Positions 34,868 through 43,249 of a stretch of DNA of 64,000 nucleotides are shown one piece after another. The stretch comes from Hymenobacter sp. HSC-4F20 (lineage in GTDB: Bacteria > Bacteroidota > Bacteroidia > Cytophagales > Hymenobacteraceae): assembly GCF_019599275.1 (NCBI RefSeq), contig NZ_JAHZTD010000001.1, positions 1,798,001 to 1,862,000 on the forward strand, in the 5' to 3' direction. A program made the translations under genes and the position numbers. Numbering within the stretch: the first letter of the stretch is position 1; each line of letters opens with the position of its first letter. The notes below the pieces were generated by a model. The model ran no database searches. It was given only the letters and a program-made list of their open reading frames with translations, and was not told where the DNA came from.

Positions 34868-35317
34868 TTATTTCTGGACAGTTTCCGAAGATTTCAGGCG
34901 CGTGTATTCATAAATCATTGGGCAACCACCCGGCGTCATGAACTCCAGTTCAGTTGCGGATAAGGTTGTCACGTTGTAGGAACAGAAAATGGCCTCTCCG
35001 GTTGGGGTATTAGTGGTCTTCAGGAGCAACTGCTGCTGCTCCGACACATCCGCAGTAGTGGGCAGCTGATATTGACTGGTTTCTCGCAGGGTTCCGTTTT
35101 CGTAACGGTAATACGTGTTATTGGGCCCAAAAACTAATCTGTAGTCGATGTTGGCCGGCATCTTTGAAACCACCCCGGTTATACCACCGCCGCTGGCCGT
35201 TAACTGCCAAGTCCCTTCCAAAATATTGGGTTGCACCTCATCAGCGGCAGAGTGGCAAGCATTCAGGCTGCTCAAAGCCAGAAGCGAAAGAGCACACAAG
35301 CGTACTAAACGAATCAT
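34868..35317 (-). CDS. Lipocalin-like lipoprotein
   Basis: A 149-residue predicted lipoprotein: signal and lipobox LNAC (Cys about 21), then EGTWQLTASGGG, the usual opening of lipocalin-like (DUF5004-type) small barrel lipoproteins in Bacteroidota, followed by short beta strands and a C-terminal EYTRLKSS. The frame is open upstream, but the ATG at 35317 (MIRLVRL) begins the signal. It is convergent with the acetyltransferase and divergent from bioB, so bioB has no upstream gene on its own strand. Confidence 0.75.
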   Translation of the reverse strand: MIRLVRLCALSLLALSSLNACHSAADEVQPNILEGTWQLTASGGGITGVVSKMPANIDYRLVFGPNNTYYRYENGTLRETSQYQLPTTADVSEQQQLLLKTTNTPTGEAIFCSYNVTTLSATELEFMTPGGCPMIYEYTRLKSSETVQK

Positions 35318-35429
35318 AATAAATCGGTTAAAGGTGTGATATTCTACTGATGCTATGTAGAGTTCCATTGCCGGTCAGAAGTTGCATTGTTTATGCAGAG
35401 AACCAGATTTTATACGCAACTGCTACCCT

Positions 35430-35444
35430 GTGCCAGAGTGGCAC
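35430..35444. promoter_or_regulatory. Palindrome upstream of bioB (candidate operator)
   Basis: GTGCCA and TGGCAC flank GAG, forming a perfect 15-base dyad about 36 bases upstream of the predicted bioB -7 element. It could be a regulator site for the biotin genes; no known BirA or BioQ consensus is claimed. Confidence 0.4.
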
Positions 35445-35479
35445 GCCCCTAGAAGAACCGGGTAAACCTGCTTCTCGTG

Positions 35480-35487
35480 TATCTTGC
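35480..35487 (+). promoter_or_regulatory. Promoter -7-like element of bioB
   Basis: TATCTTGC, one T shorter than the consensus, abuts the hairpin that follows. Confidence 0.5.
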
Positions 35488-35531
35488 AGCCCGCCACGTA
35501 GCCCCGCACTACCGGCGGGCTGCTTTGTTTA
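35486..35531 (+). promoter_or_regulatory. Leader hairpin with U-tract in front of bioB
   Basis: Perfect 10-base arms GCAGCCCGCC (35486-35495) and GGCGGGCTGC (35514-35523) with an inner GTAG/CTAC stem, followed by TTTGTTT. There is no upstream gene on this strand for it to terminate, so it would sit in the bioB leader. It resembles the one at rluF. Confidence 0.65.
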
Positions 35532-35577
35532 GCTGCCACCCCCAACCACAAACCAGAAACTACTTCCTCCCCGCCCC

Positions 35578-36588
35578 ATGATGATGCGTACCAACTGGAC
35601 TCTCGACGAAGTAAAAGCTATTTATAACCAGCCCGTGCTGGAACTCGTGACGCAGGCTGCGGCCATTCACGCCGAAACCCAGGCCACCGGCGAAGTGCAG
35701 GTGTGCACCCTGTTGAGCGTGAAAACCGGCGGCTGCCCCGAAGACTGCGCCTACTGCCCCCAGGCCGCCCGCTACCATACGGGGGTGCAGGCCCACAAGC
35801 TGCTCCCCGACGCCGAAGTGCTGGCCGCGGCCCAGCGCGCCAAAGACGGGGGCAGCACCCGCTTCTGCATGGGCGCCGCCTGGCGCGAAGTGCGCGACAA
35901 CCGCGACTTCGACCGGGTGCTGAACATGGTAACGGAAGTCAACAACATTGGGCTGGAAGTGTGCTGCACCCTGGGCATGCTGAATGAGTACCAGGCCGAG
36001 CGCCTGAAGGAAGCCGGCCTCTACGCCTACAACCACAACCTCGACACCAGCCGCGAGCATTACGATGACATCATCACCACCCGCACCTACGACGACCGGC
36101 TGAACACGCTGGAGCACGTGCGTAAGGCCGGCATTTCGGTGTGTTCGGGCGGTATCATTGGCCTGGGCGAAACCGACGAGGACCGCATTGCCATGCTGCA
36201 CACCCTGGCTACCCTACCCCAGCACCCCGAGTCGGTGCCGGTGAACGCGCTGGTACCAGTAGAAGGCACGCCCCTGGCCGCCCAGCCCCGCGTGAGCGTG
36301 TGGGAAATGCTGCGCATGATTGCTACGGCCCGCATTCTGATGCCCCACACCATGGTGCGCCTCTCGGCCGGCCGCCAGGAAATGCCCGTTACGGAGCAGG
36401 CCCTCTGCTTCCTGGCCGGCGCCAACTCCATCTTCTCGGGCGAGAAACTGCTCACTACCCCCAACCCGGACTTCGACGCCGATAAGCAGATGTTTGCCCT
36501 GCTGGGCCTGAAGCCCCGCAAGTCGTTTAAGGACGTACCGGAAGGCGCCGTGGTGCTGGGCAAAGAAGCCACTCCGGTAGTGGCGTAA
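35578..36588 (+). CDS. bioB: Biotin synthase
   Basis: A 336-residue radical SAM enzyme that inserts sulfur into dethiobiotin, the last step of biotin synthesis. The 4Fe-4S motif CPEDCAYC supplies C53, C57 and C60; the auxiliary-cluster Cys residues and the stretch CCTLGML with the YNHNLDTS segment are in place. Any of three successive ATGs (35578, 35581, 35584) could be used. It opens the biotin locus, followed by a dispersed hairpin repeat and then bioF. Confidence 0.96.
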   Translation: MMMRTNWTLDEVKAIYNQPVLELVTQAAAIHAETQATGEVQVCTLLSVKTGGCPEDCAYCPQAARYHTGVQAHKLLPDAEVLAAAQRAKDGGSTRFCMGAAWREVRDNRDFDRVLNMVTEVNNIGLEVCCTLGMLNEYQAERLKEAGLYAYNHNLDTSREHYDDIITTRTYDDRLNTLEHVRKAGISVCSGGIIGLGETDEDRIAMLHTLATLPQHPESVPVNALVPVEGTPLAAQPRVSVWEMLRMIATARILMPHTMVRLSAGRQEMPVTEQALCFLAGANSIFSGEKLLTTPNPDFDADKQMFALLGLKPRKSFKDVPEGAVVLGKEATPVVA

Positions 36589-36612
36589 GGAGCAGTTGTC
36601 TTCAGAAAACGT

Positions 36613-36715
36613 CTGTCATCCTGAGCTTGCAAAGGACCTTATCACGCCGAGAACGAGTCGTTGTAACGATTATCGTGCTAACGTAAAAAGGTCCTTTGCA
36701 AGCTTGGGATGACAG
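36613..36715. repeat. Large inverted repeat between bioB and bioF
   Basis: Arms of 28 bases (36613-36640 and 36688-36715) are near-perfect complements, beginning CTGTCATCCTGAGCTTG and ending GGATGACAG, with a 47-base loop. From memory, closely similar sequences are scattered in Hymenobacter genomes as a small palindromic element; no transposase is encoded. It lies within the biotin locus and could form an RNA hairpin that separates bioB from bioF expression. Confidence 0.75.
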
Positions 36716-36753
36716 GTGCTTTTTACCCGGCTCCTTTTCCTCCGGTCGATTCT

Positions 36754-37935
36754 ATGCCTACCCCATCTCCCCTCCATCAGCGTCTCGCCCAAGAGCTAGA
36801 CCAGCGCGAAGCCGCCGGCACCCGCCGACGCCTTACTCTGCCCGCGTTGGGGTTGGTTGATTTCAGTTCTAATGACTACCTCGGCCTCAGTCGGCACCCG
36901 GCTGTGCAGCTCGCCTTGCAGCAGGTTGCGCAGGTTGGGGCAGGTAGCACCGGTTCGCGCCTGCTCACCGGCAACTCAGCTGCAGCGGAAGCGCTGGAAA
37001 CACAACTGGCGCAGTTTCACTGCGCGGAAGCGGCCTTGCTGTTCAATTCCGGCTACGCGGCTAACATTGGCTTCTTTGCCGCCGTGCCCCGCCGCGGCGA
37101 CACAATTCTCTACGACGAGGCCTCACACGCCTCTGTAAAAGATGGCATCCGAGGCTCGTTTGCCACGGCCTGGAGCTTCCGTCACAACGATATAGCCCAC
37201 CTGGAGCGCAAGCTGGCCCGTGCCACCGGAACCGTGTTTGTGGCGGTAGAGAGCCTGTATTCGATGGACGGCGACATGGCCCCCCTGACGGAGCTAGCTG
37301 CCGTATGCCGGGAGCGGGGGCTATACCTGGTAGTGGATGAGGCGCATACCAACGGCCTCTACGGTCCACAAGGCGAGGGTTTGGTGGTAGAGCTGGGGCT
37401 GGAAGCCGACGTATTTGCCCGCGTGCTCACGTTTGGCAAGGCCCTGGGCAGCCAGGGTGCCGCCGTGGCCGGCCCGGCCGTACTCCGCGACTACCTCCTC
37501 AACTTCAGCCGACCCTTCATCTACACCACCGCCCTACCCCCTTACTCCGTCGCAAGCCTCCGGGCCGCGTATAAGGTGTTGCCTGACCTATCGGCGGAGC
37601 GGGAGCGGCTTTTCGCGCTTTCTGACTACCTGAAAACCCGCCTGAACGCTGTGCCGGGGCTGCGCGTGCCGCTGGAAAGCCACGTGATTCATCCGGTGTT
37701 TTTTACCGATGCGCCGGGTCCAGCTCGGGTGCGGGAGGTAGCGGCCGTCGCCCAGGCCGCAGGGTTTGATGTGCGGCCCATCGTGTCGCCTACAGTACCA
37801 GCCGGCACGGAGCGGCTGCGGCTTATCCTGCACTCCTACAACACGGCGGCAGATATAGATAGACTGGCAGCACTGTTACAACCGACAATAGCAGGCAGGA
37901 CACCTGTAGCTTCACAAAAGCATCAAAAGCGCTAA
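36754..37935 (+). CDS. bioF: 8-amino-7-oxononanoate synthase
   Basis: A 393-residue PLP enzyme that condenses pimeloyl-ACP (or CoA) with alanine. The FSSNDYLGLS start, DEASHASVKDG, the Asp of DEAH (D195) and the PLP Lys in TFGKALG (K229) are all there. The frame is open upstream into the dispersed repeat, so the ATG at 36754 is chosen. It follows bioB and precedes an immunity-type gene. Its C-terminal end (GRTPVASQKHQKR) is a poorly conserved tail. Confidence 0.94.
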   Translation: MPTPSPLHQRLAQELDQREAAGTRRRLTLPALGLVDFSSNDYLGLSRHPAVQLALQQVAQVGAGSTGSRLLTGNSAAAEALETQLAQFHCAEAALLFNSGYAANIGFFAAVPRRGDTILYDEASHASVKDGIRGSFATAWSFRHNDIAHLERKLARATGTVFVAVESLYSMDGDMAPLTELAAVCRERGLYLVVDEAHTNGLYGPQGEGLVVELGLEADVFARVLTFGKALGSQGAAVAGPAVLRDYLLNFSRPFIYTTALPPYSVASLRAAYKVLPDLSAERERLFALSDYLKTRLNAVPGLRVPLESHVIHPVFFTDAPGPARVREVAAVAQAAGFDVRPIVSPTVPAGTERLRLILHSYNTAADIDRLAALLQPTIAGRTPVASQKHQKR

Positions 37936-38014
37936 ACGGAACGCAGGTTAAGCTTCCTCCTGTAAAGACGCTAGCCATTCATTCCCTGTATCCTCTTACG
38001 CAACGAAAAACACC

Positions 38015-38365
38015 ATGAGCCAGCAGGATTTCGCAGAGGCCATTTCCCCTTTCTTCTGGTCAGAACACGAAAGTAGCGCGTCCGTCAGCTTACCTGTCGG
38101 GGAGTACAAAACCGACGTTTTCAAAGCAAGAGCCGATGAGGGGTTTGAGGGCAGTGGCTACGATTGGGCATCTTTGGCCCAGGTATTTCTGCAAGAGAAA
38201 ATGCCGCAACTGGTTGGCACAGTAAAGTTCGATCCGGAAGGCAGCATGTACTGCGCCTACTCATCCGACAAAGCAGCGCTGAAGCAGTTTGCTCTTGCCT
38301 TCAAAGAGGCCGTGGAAGACGAGGACGTAATACACGACCTATTTTCCAGGGCACAACTAGATTAG
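38015..38365 (+). CDS. Imm51-like immunity protein
   Basis: A 116-residue acidic cytoplasmic protein. The pattern FFWSEHESS, GEYKTDVFKARADEGFEGSGYDWASLA, then SDKAALKQFALAFKEA and DLFSRAQLD is that of the Imm51 family, immunity proteins of polymorphic toxin systems in Bacteroidota and other phyla. No toxin gene is adjacent, so it would be an orphan immunity gene. It lies between bioF and bioD (80 and 50 bases). The family call is from memory. Confidence 0.75.
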   Translation: MSQQDFAEAISPFFWSEHESSASVSLPVGEYKTDVFKARADEGFEGSGYDWASLAQVFLQEKMPQLVGTVKFDPEGSMYCAYSSDKAALKQFALAFKEAVEDEDVIHDLFSRAQLD

Positions 38366-38415
38366 CCTCGCTGGCACCAAAGCGCCGGAGGACAACGCAA
38401 GCAGAAGATTACCTA

Positions 38416-39045
38416 GTGGAACGACTTTTCATCACTGGCATCGGCACCGATGTCGGCAAAACCGTGGTTTCGGCCATTCTAACCGAGGCTTTGCAGGCCG
38501 ATTACTGGAAACCGGTGCAAGCAGGCCTGGAACCCAGCACCGATGCGGGCACCGTCCGCAGCCTCGTGCGCAACGCCCGCAGCCATTTTTGGCCGGAGCG
38601 TTACCGCCTGCAGCTGCCGGCCTCGCCCCACGCCGCCGCCGCCGCCGAAGGCATTACGCTGCAGCCCCAGGATTTCCAGCTACCTGAAACTGCCAACCAT
38701 TTGCTGGTAGAAGGTGCCGGCGGCCTGCTGGTCCCCCTGGCTCCCGGCTTCCTGATGGCCGACCTGGCCCAGCAGCTGGACCTGGAGGTAGTAGTGGTTT
38801 CGCGCAATTACCTGGGTAGCATCAACCACACCCTGCTCACGCTGGAAGCCCTGCAGGCGCGCGGGCTGCGGGTGCGCGGCCTCGTGTTCAACGGCGAGCC
38901 TACCCCCGCTACCGAGGACTTCATCCAGCAGCACACCGGCGTGCCCCTCCTACCCCGCATCCTGCCCGAAACCGAAGTTACCCCTGAGGTAGTGAGCCGT
39001 TATGCTGCTGAGTTCCGGGAGTGGTTTGCTACTCACGCTAAGTAA
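38416..39045 (+). CDS. bioD: Dethiobiotin synthetase
   Basis: A 209-residue ATP-dependent enzyme that closes the ureido ring of dethiobiotin from 7,8-diaminononanoate and CO2. The P-loop GIGTDVGKT (residues 8-16), the pathway motif WKPVQAG and VEGAGGLLVPL are present. No ATG is well placed; the GTG at 38416 gives the standard VERLFITGIGTD start. It follows the Imm51-like gene by 50 bases. Ends in a hairpin (39062-39097). Confidence 0.92.
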   Translation: MERLFITGIGTDVGKTVVSAILTEALQADYWKPVQAGLEPSTDAGTVRSLVRNARSHFWPERYRLQLPASPHAAAAAEGITLQPQDFQLPETANHLLVEGAGGLLVPLAPGFLMADLAQQLDLEVVVVSRNYLGSINHTLLTLEALQARGLRVRGLVFNGEPTPATEDFIQQHTGVPLLPRILPETEVTPEVVSRYAAEFREWFATHAK

Positions 39046-39061
39046 GAAAGTAGGTTAGTTG

Positions 39062-39097
39062 GCAATACTACCTGAGGCTGCTTAGCGGTAGTATTGC
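39062..39097 (+). terminator. Hairpin after bioD
   Basis: Perfect 11-base arms GCAATACTACC and GGTAGTATTGC with a 14-base loop; there is no strong T-run, so it may be a weak terminator or RNA stabiliser. Confidence 0.5.
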
Positions 39098-39132
39098 ACT
39101 GCGTTATTCTTCTATAAACTACGTGCTACGCT

Positions 39133-41829
39133 ATGAAGCCACTTTTTATCCTGCTGTTTCTTTTTGTTGCGACCAGAAGTTTTGGCCAGCAGGAAAGCGC
39201 CATCTGGTACCTGAGCACGGGGGTTGCCCTGGACTTCACCACTTCGCCGGTTTCCATTCGAACGGCTCACTCGGCCGACAGGAGCGTGCACGCTACCTAT
39301 GCTACTTCGCAGGGCCAACTCCTGCTCTATGCCAATAGCCAAGGCATATGTAACGGCAACGGACAACTCCTGCAAAACGGGGGCTGGGCATCGAGGCCCA
39401 TTGACTTTGGTTTTGATAACATCACGATTGTCAGGAAGCCCGGCTCCACTACCCTGTTCTACGTTTTCTACATCGGTTACCCGCCCAGCAATACCAACTT
39501 CAGCGTTGGCCGCTCGCTGTGCTACTCGGTAGTAGACATGGCCGCCAACCAGGGGCAGGGTGCCGTCACGGAGAAAGACCGGGTTATAGCTCGTGGCAGT
39601 TCTGGCTTTATGCTTTCCGCGCAGTGCTCGGAAGGCGACTACTGGCTGATTCACCCCGATGATGACCTGGATGAAATTCAGGCGTACCGCATCAGTGCCA
39701 GCGGTGTAGGGCGTGCAGTTGTGTCGCGGCCCGTGTCCATGCGGCAGGTGAACGGGCACAGCATCTCGCCCCGGGGCGATAAGATAGTCTTCTCCTACGA
39801 TGAGGCCCACGTTGGCCATAATCTAATTCTCCGTACCTGCCTGCTTGATTTCAACCCAACTACCGGGGTTATCAGCAACCCGCTCCTATTTGCCAAGGGG
39901 GCTCTTGCGGTAAATGAATTCTCCGCCAGCGGCAACCTCCTGTACTCTTTGCGCAACGACTCGCTGCTGCAGTACGACCTCACCACGGGTAGCTCGGCCG
40001 GCATTATCCAGTCCCGGCTGCATATCCCGACTGGCTCCGTGCGCCTTTCGGACATGCGAATAGCGCCTGACCGGCAGATTTACTTGACCCCCTACAGCAA
40101 TTTTCGGCCGCTACCCCTGCTAGCAACTATACAGTTTCCTGACCGGCGGGGAGCAGCCTGTGATTTTCGGGCGAATGCGCTGACGCTACCGGCCGGATCA
40201 GAACCTCGTTTACCCCGGTTCCCGACCAATCTGCTCTACGATGCCCCGGTGAAAGCCGATGCCGGCCCTGACCAGCGCGTGTGCGGAACCCAAGCAGTGC
40301 GGCTCAGCGGGCAGAATCTTCCTACCTACACCTACAGCTGGTCGCCGGCTACCTACCTCGATAACCCGGCCTCCCCGAATCCTACCTTCCGCTACAGTGG
40401 TCCTTCGCTAACAAGTCCTGCAAGCCTTACCTACACCCTGAGCGTGAACGATGGCACCTGTACCCGCCGGGATGCCGTGACCATTACGGTGCAGCCTGCG
40501 CCCGCACCCGTAACCATTAGCGGGAGCCGCTCGGTGTGCCCTGGCATTCAGGGGGTAGAATACGAGGTAGCACCTCAGGCAGGTAGTAGCTACCAGTGGA
40601 GTGTCATCGGTGGCACGCTGGTGAGCGGTCAGGGTACGGCCCGGGTGGTAGTGAACTGGGGGCCGCGCATTCCGCAGGCGCAGGTGCAGGTTACGGCTTC
40701 AAACTCCTTCGGCTGCGCCAGCAGCGCTACGCTGCCGGTCCGCATCAACCCCCTGCTCCAAACCGAGTTGCCCCGGGGAGAAACGCCGGTTTGCTTAACC
40801 CAGAAGGATGGCCAGCAGTACGCTGTTACGAACACGACCGGCTCGCGCTACACCTGGGGCATTCGGGGGGGTAGCCTAGTGGCCGGGCAAGGCAGCAGTC
40901 GGATAACCGTTAGTTGGGACGGGCCAGGAGAGCATCGGCTGTGGGTGCAGGAGCAAACCGTAGCCGACACTGTATGCTACGGGGTATCGGATACGTTGCG
41001 GGTCAGCGTATTTCAGGACCCTACTACCCTCACGCTGAATGCCGCCAGCATTGGACCTGACGCGGACACGCATAGTACGCTGCGCTGGACGCTGGCGCGC
41101 TCCTTGGCCGGCAACGGCCCCATTACGGTGCTTCGCAGGGTAGCGGGTACCAGCAGTTGGCAGCCGGTGGCGCAGCTGCCGCCTACGCAGTCGTCGTACC
41201 AGGATACCGGAGTAAATGCCGATGAGCGCAGCTACGAGTACGCACTTCGTACCCGCAACAGCTGTGATGAGCCCGTAGAAAGCGCCGTGCACCAAACCAT
41301 CCGACTAACTGGCACGGCCCACCCCGATCAGGATAAGCTTGATCTGGCCTGGAATGCCTACGGCGGCTGGCCCGCCGCCAGTACCCGCTATGAGGTATGG
41401 CGCAAGCTAGACGCCGAGAGCAGGTTTACGTTGGTGCAAACGCTTGACGCTACCCACTCGTTGCTTGCCGGCCTAGATGCGCGGGCCGGTTTCGAGCACC
41501 ACTACAAAATCAGGGCGGTTTCGGCTACCCACGCTACGGAAGTCTGGTCAAACGACTTGGAGCTGGGCTTCGAGCACGCGTTGGTTATCCCCAACATTTT
41601 CACTCCCAACGGCGACACCCGGAACGATACCTTCTGGATACCCAAGCTGGAGCTGTACCCGGATAATGAGCTGACGATTTACAATCGATTTGGCAAGCAG
41701 GTATTTCAGCAGCAGAAGTATACGGGCACATGGACAGCCCCCACAGTAGGGGGCGGCCTGTATTACTATCATTTGTTTCTGAAGCGCTTAAATACCTCTT
41801 ACAAAGGCTGGGTGCAGGTAGTAAAATAG
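39133..41829 (+). CDS. T9SS type B sorting-domain protein (gliding-motility-associated C-terminus)
   Basis: An 898-residue exported protein. A signal peptide (about residues 1-20, MKPLFILLFLFVATRSFGQQ) is followed by a beta-propeller-like N-terminal half, two PKD/Ig-like units near residues 370-610 (with QVRVCGTQ-type and TVCPGIQG-type openings), an FN3-like domain near 640-800 and the C-terminal type B sorting domain, starting at IPNIFTPNGDTRND and ending in KGWVQVVK. Type B domains direct secretion by the T9SS to the cell surface. It is inserted between bioD and bioA and has no evident role in biotin synthesis. Confidence 0.88.
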   Translation: MKPLFILLFLFVATRSFGQQESAIWYLSTGVALDFTTSPVSIRTAHSADRSVHATYATSQGQLLLYANSQGICNGNGQLLQNGGWASRPIDFGFDNITIVRKPGSTTLFYVFYIGYPPSNTNFSVGRSLCYSVVDMAANQGQGAVTEKDRVIARGSSGFMLSAQCSEGDYWLIHPDDDLDEIQAYRISASGVGRAVVSRPVSMRQVNGHSISPRGDKIVFSYDEAHVGHNLILRTCLLDFNPTTGVISNPLLFAKGALAVNEFSASGNLLYSLRNDSLLQYDLTTGSSAGIIQSRLHIPTGSVRLSDMRIAPDRQIYLTPYSNFRPLPLLATIQFPDRRGAACDFRANALTLPAGSEPRLPRFPTNLLYDAPVKADAGPDQRVCGTQAVRLSGQNLPTYTYSWSPATYLDNPASPNPTFRYSGPSLTSPASLTYTLSVNDGTCTRRDAVTITVQPAPAPVTISGSRSVCPGIQGVEYEVAPQAGSSYQWSVIGGTLVSGQGTARVVVNWGPRIPQAQVQVTASNSFGCASSATLPVRINPLLQTELPRGETPVCLTQKDGQQYAVTNTTGSRYTWGIRGGSLVAGQGSSRITVSWDGPGEHRLWVQEQTVADTVCYGVSDTLRVSVFQDPTTLTLNAASIGPDADTHSTLRWTLARSLAGNGPITVLRRVAGTSSWQPVAQLPPTQSSYQDTGVNADERSYEYALRTRNSCDEPVESAVHQTIRLTGTAHPDQDKLDLAWNAYGGWPAASTRYEVWRKLDAESRFTLVQTLDATHSLLAGLDARAGFEHHYKIRAVSATHATEVWSNDLELGFEHALVIPNIFTPNGDTRNDTFWIPKLELYPDNELTIYNRFGKQVFQQQKYTGTWTAPTVGGGLYYYHLFLKRLNTSYKGWVQVVK

Positions 41830-41830
41830 G

Positions 41831-41849
41831 GGCAGGCGGTTAGCCTGCC
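41831..41849 (+). terminator. Short hairpin after T9SS type B gene
   Basis: GGCAGGC and GCCTGCC with a 5-base loop directly follow the stop codon; no T-run, so weak. Confidence 0.4.
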
Positions 41850-41895
41850 TCAGTAAGCGGCCCACCAGAAAGGCTGGCGTAGTGCTATGGGGTAT

Positions 41896-41903
41896 TACTT
41901 TTG
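41896..41903 (+). promoter_or_regulatory. Bacteroidota -7 element of bioA
   Basis: TACTTTTG matches TAnnTTTG exactly and lies 24 bases before the bioA ATG, so bioA and the KAS gene can be expressed separately from bioBFD. Confidence 0.55.
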
Positions 41904-41926
41904 CCGCCCTACGCTGTTTACCACCC

Positions 41927-43249
41927 ATGCCTACTCTTTCCGAACGGGACCACGCCGTCGTGTGGCACCCCTATACCCAAATGCAGACTGCCCCGCTGGC
42001 GGTGCCCATTGTGCGCGGTGAGGGCAGCTGGCTGATTGCTGAAGACGGCACCCACTACCTCGACGGTATTTCCTCGTGGTGGGTGAATCTGCACGGGCAC
42101 GCGCACCCGCACATTGCCGAGCGCGTGAGCGAGCAGCTGCGTACCCTGGAGCACGTCTTGTTCGCCGGCTTCACCCACCCCGCCGCCGTCGAGCTGGCCG
42201 AGCAGCTGCTGGAAATTCTGCCCAGCAACCAAGCCCGCGTTTTCTACTCCGATAACGGTTCAACAGCGGTGGAAGTAGCCCTGAAAATGGTGCTACAGTA
42301 TTTCCACAACCAAGGCCAGCCGGAGCGCCGCACCTTCCTCTGCTTCCGCGACTCCTACCACGGCGACACCTTCGGGGCCATGGCCGTCAGCAGCCGTGGG
42401 ACCTTCACCCAGCCGTTCTGGCCCCTGCTCTTCGACGTGGAGTTCATTGATGTGCCGGTGCCGGGCAGGGAAGCCGAGGTGCTGGCTCAGCTCGATGCCC
42501 TGCTCACCCGCCCAGATATAGCAGGCTTCATCTTCGAGCCGCTGGTGCTGGGCACGGCGGGTATGGTGATGTACTCACCGGAGGTGCTCACCGAAATGCT
42601 GCGCCGCTGCCACCAGCACGGGGTGCTGTGCATTGCCGATGAGGTGATGACCGGCTTTGGCCGTACCGGACCCTTGTTTGCCAGCAGCCTACTGCCGGAG
42701 CAGCCTGATATCATGTGCTTTTCCAAGGGACTGACGGGCGGCACCTTGGCTATGGGCCTGACCACCTGCGCCGCGCCCATCTACGAGGCTTTCCTCAGCG
42801 ACGACAAGATGCGGGCCCTCTTCCATGGTCACTCCTACACGGCCAACCCCGTAGCCTGCGCCGCTGCCCTGGCCAGTCTGGAACTCACGCGCACCGACGA
42901 ATGCAGCCAGCAGCGTCAGCGGATTGAGGACGCCCACGCGGCTTTCCGCCTGGAAATAGAAGCCATGCCCGGCATCCGGCAGGTGCGCCACCGTGGCACC
43001 ATTCTGGCCGTGGAGTACGACCCGGGCGAGGGCACCAGCTACTTCAGCCGCCTCCGCGACGCCTTCTACCAACTCGCCATCGACAACCACATCGTGCTGC
43101 GCCCCCTTGGCAATGTGGTGTACCTACTACCCCCCTACTGCACCACCAACCAAGAACTGGAGCTGCTGTACGCGGTGCTGCGCCGCATGCGCGAACTGGT
43201 TCTGAACTTCGAGCCGGCGCCTACCCTACCCGAGTACCTGCATGACTGA
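41927..43249 (+). CDS. bioA: Adenosylmethionine--8-amino-7-oxononanoate aminotransferase
   Basis: A 440-residue PLP enzyme converting KAPA to DAPA using S-adenosylmethionine. The segments VWHPYTQMQ (13-21), DGISSWWVNLHGHAHP, FYSDNGSTAVEVALK, ADEVMTGFGRTG (Asp 238) and the PLP Lys in CFSKGLTGG (K267) are all present. The ATG at 41927 is set by the conserved start. The last codons overlap the start of the KAS gene by eight bases, implying translational coupling. Confidence 0.95.
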   Translation: MPTLSERDHAVVWHPYTQMQTAPLAVPIVRGEGSWLIAEDGTHYLDGISSWWVNLHGHAHPHIAERVSEQLRTLEHVLFAGFTHPAAVELAEQLLEILPSNQARVFYSDNGSTAVEVALKMVLQYFHNQGQPERRTFLCFRDSYHGDTFGAMAVSSRGTFTQPFWPLLFDVEFIDVPVPGREAEVLAQLDALLTRPDIAGFIFEPLVLGTAGMVMYSPEVLTEMLRRCHQHGVLCIADEVMTGFGRTGPLFASSLLPEQPDIMCFSKGLTGGTLAMGLTTCAAPIYEAFLSDDKMRALFHGHSYTANPVACAAALASLELTRTDECSQQRQRIEDAHAAFRLEIEAMPGIRQVRHRGTILAVEYDPGEGTSYFSRLRDAFYQLAIDNHIVLRPLGNVVYLLPPYCTTNQELELLYAVLRRMRELVLNFEPAPTLPEYLHD

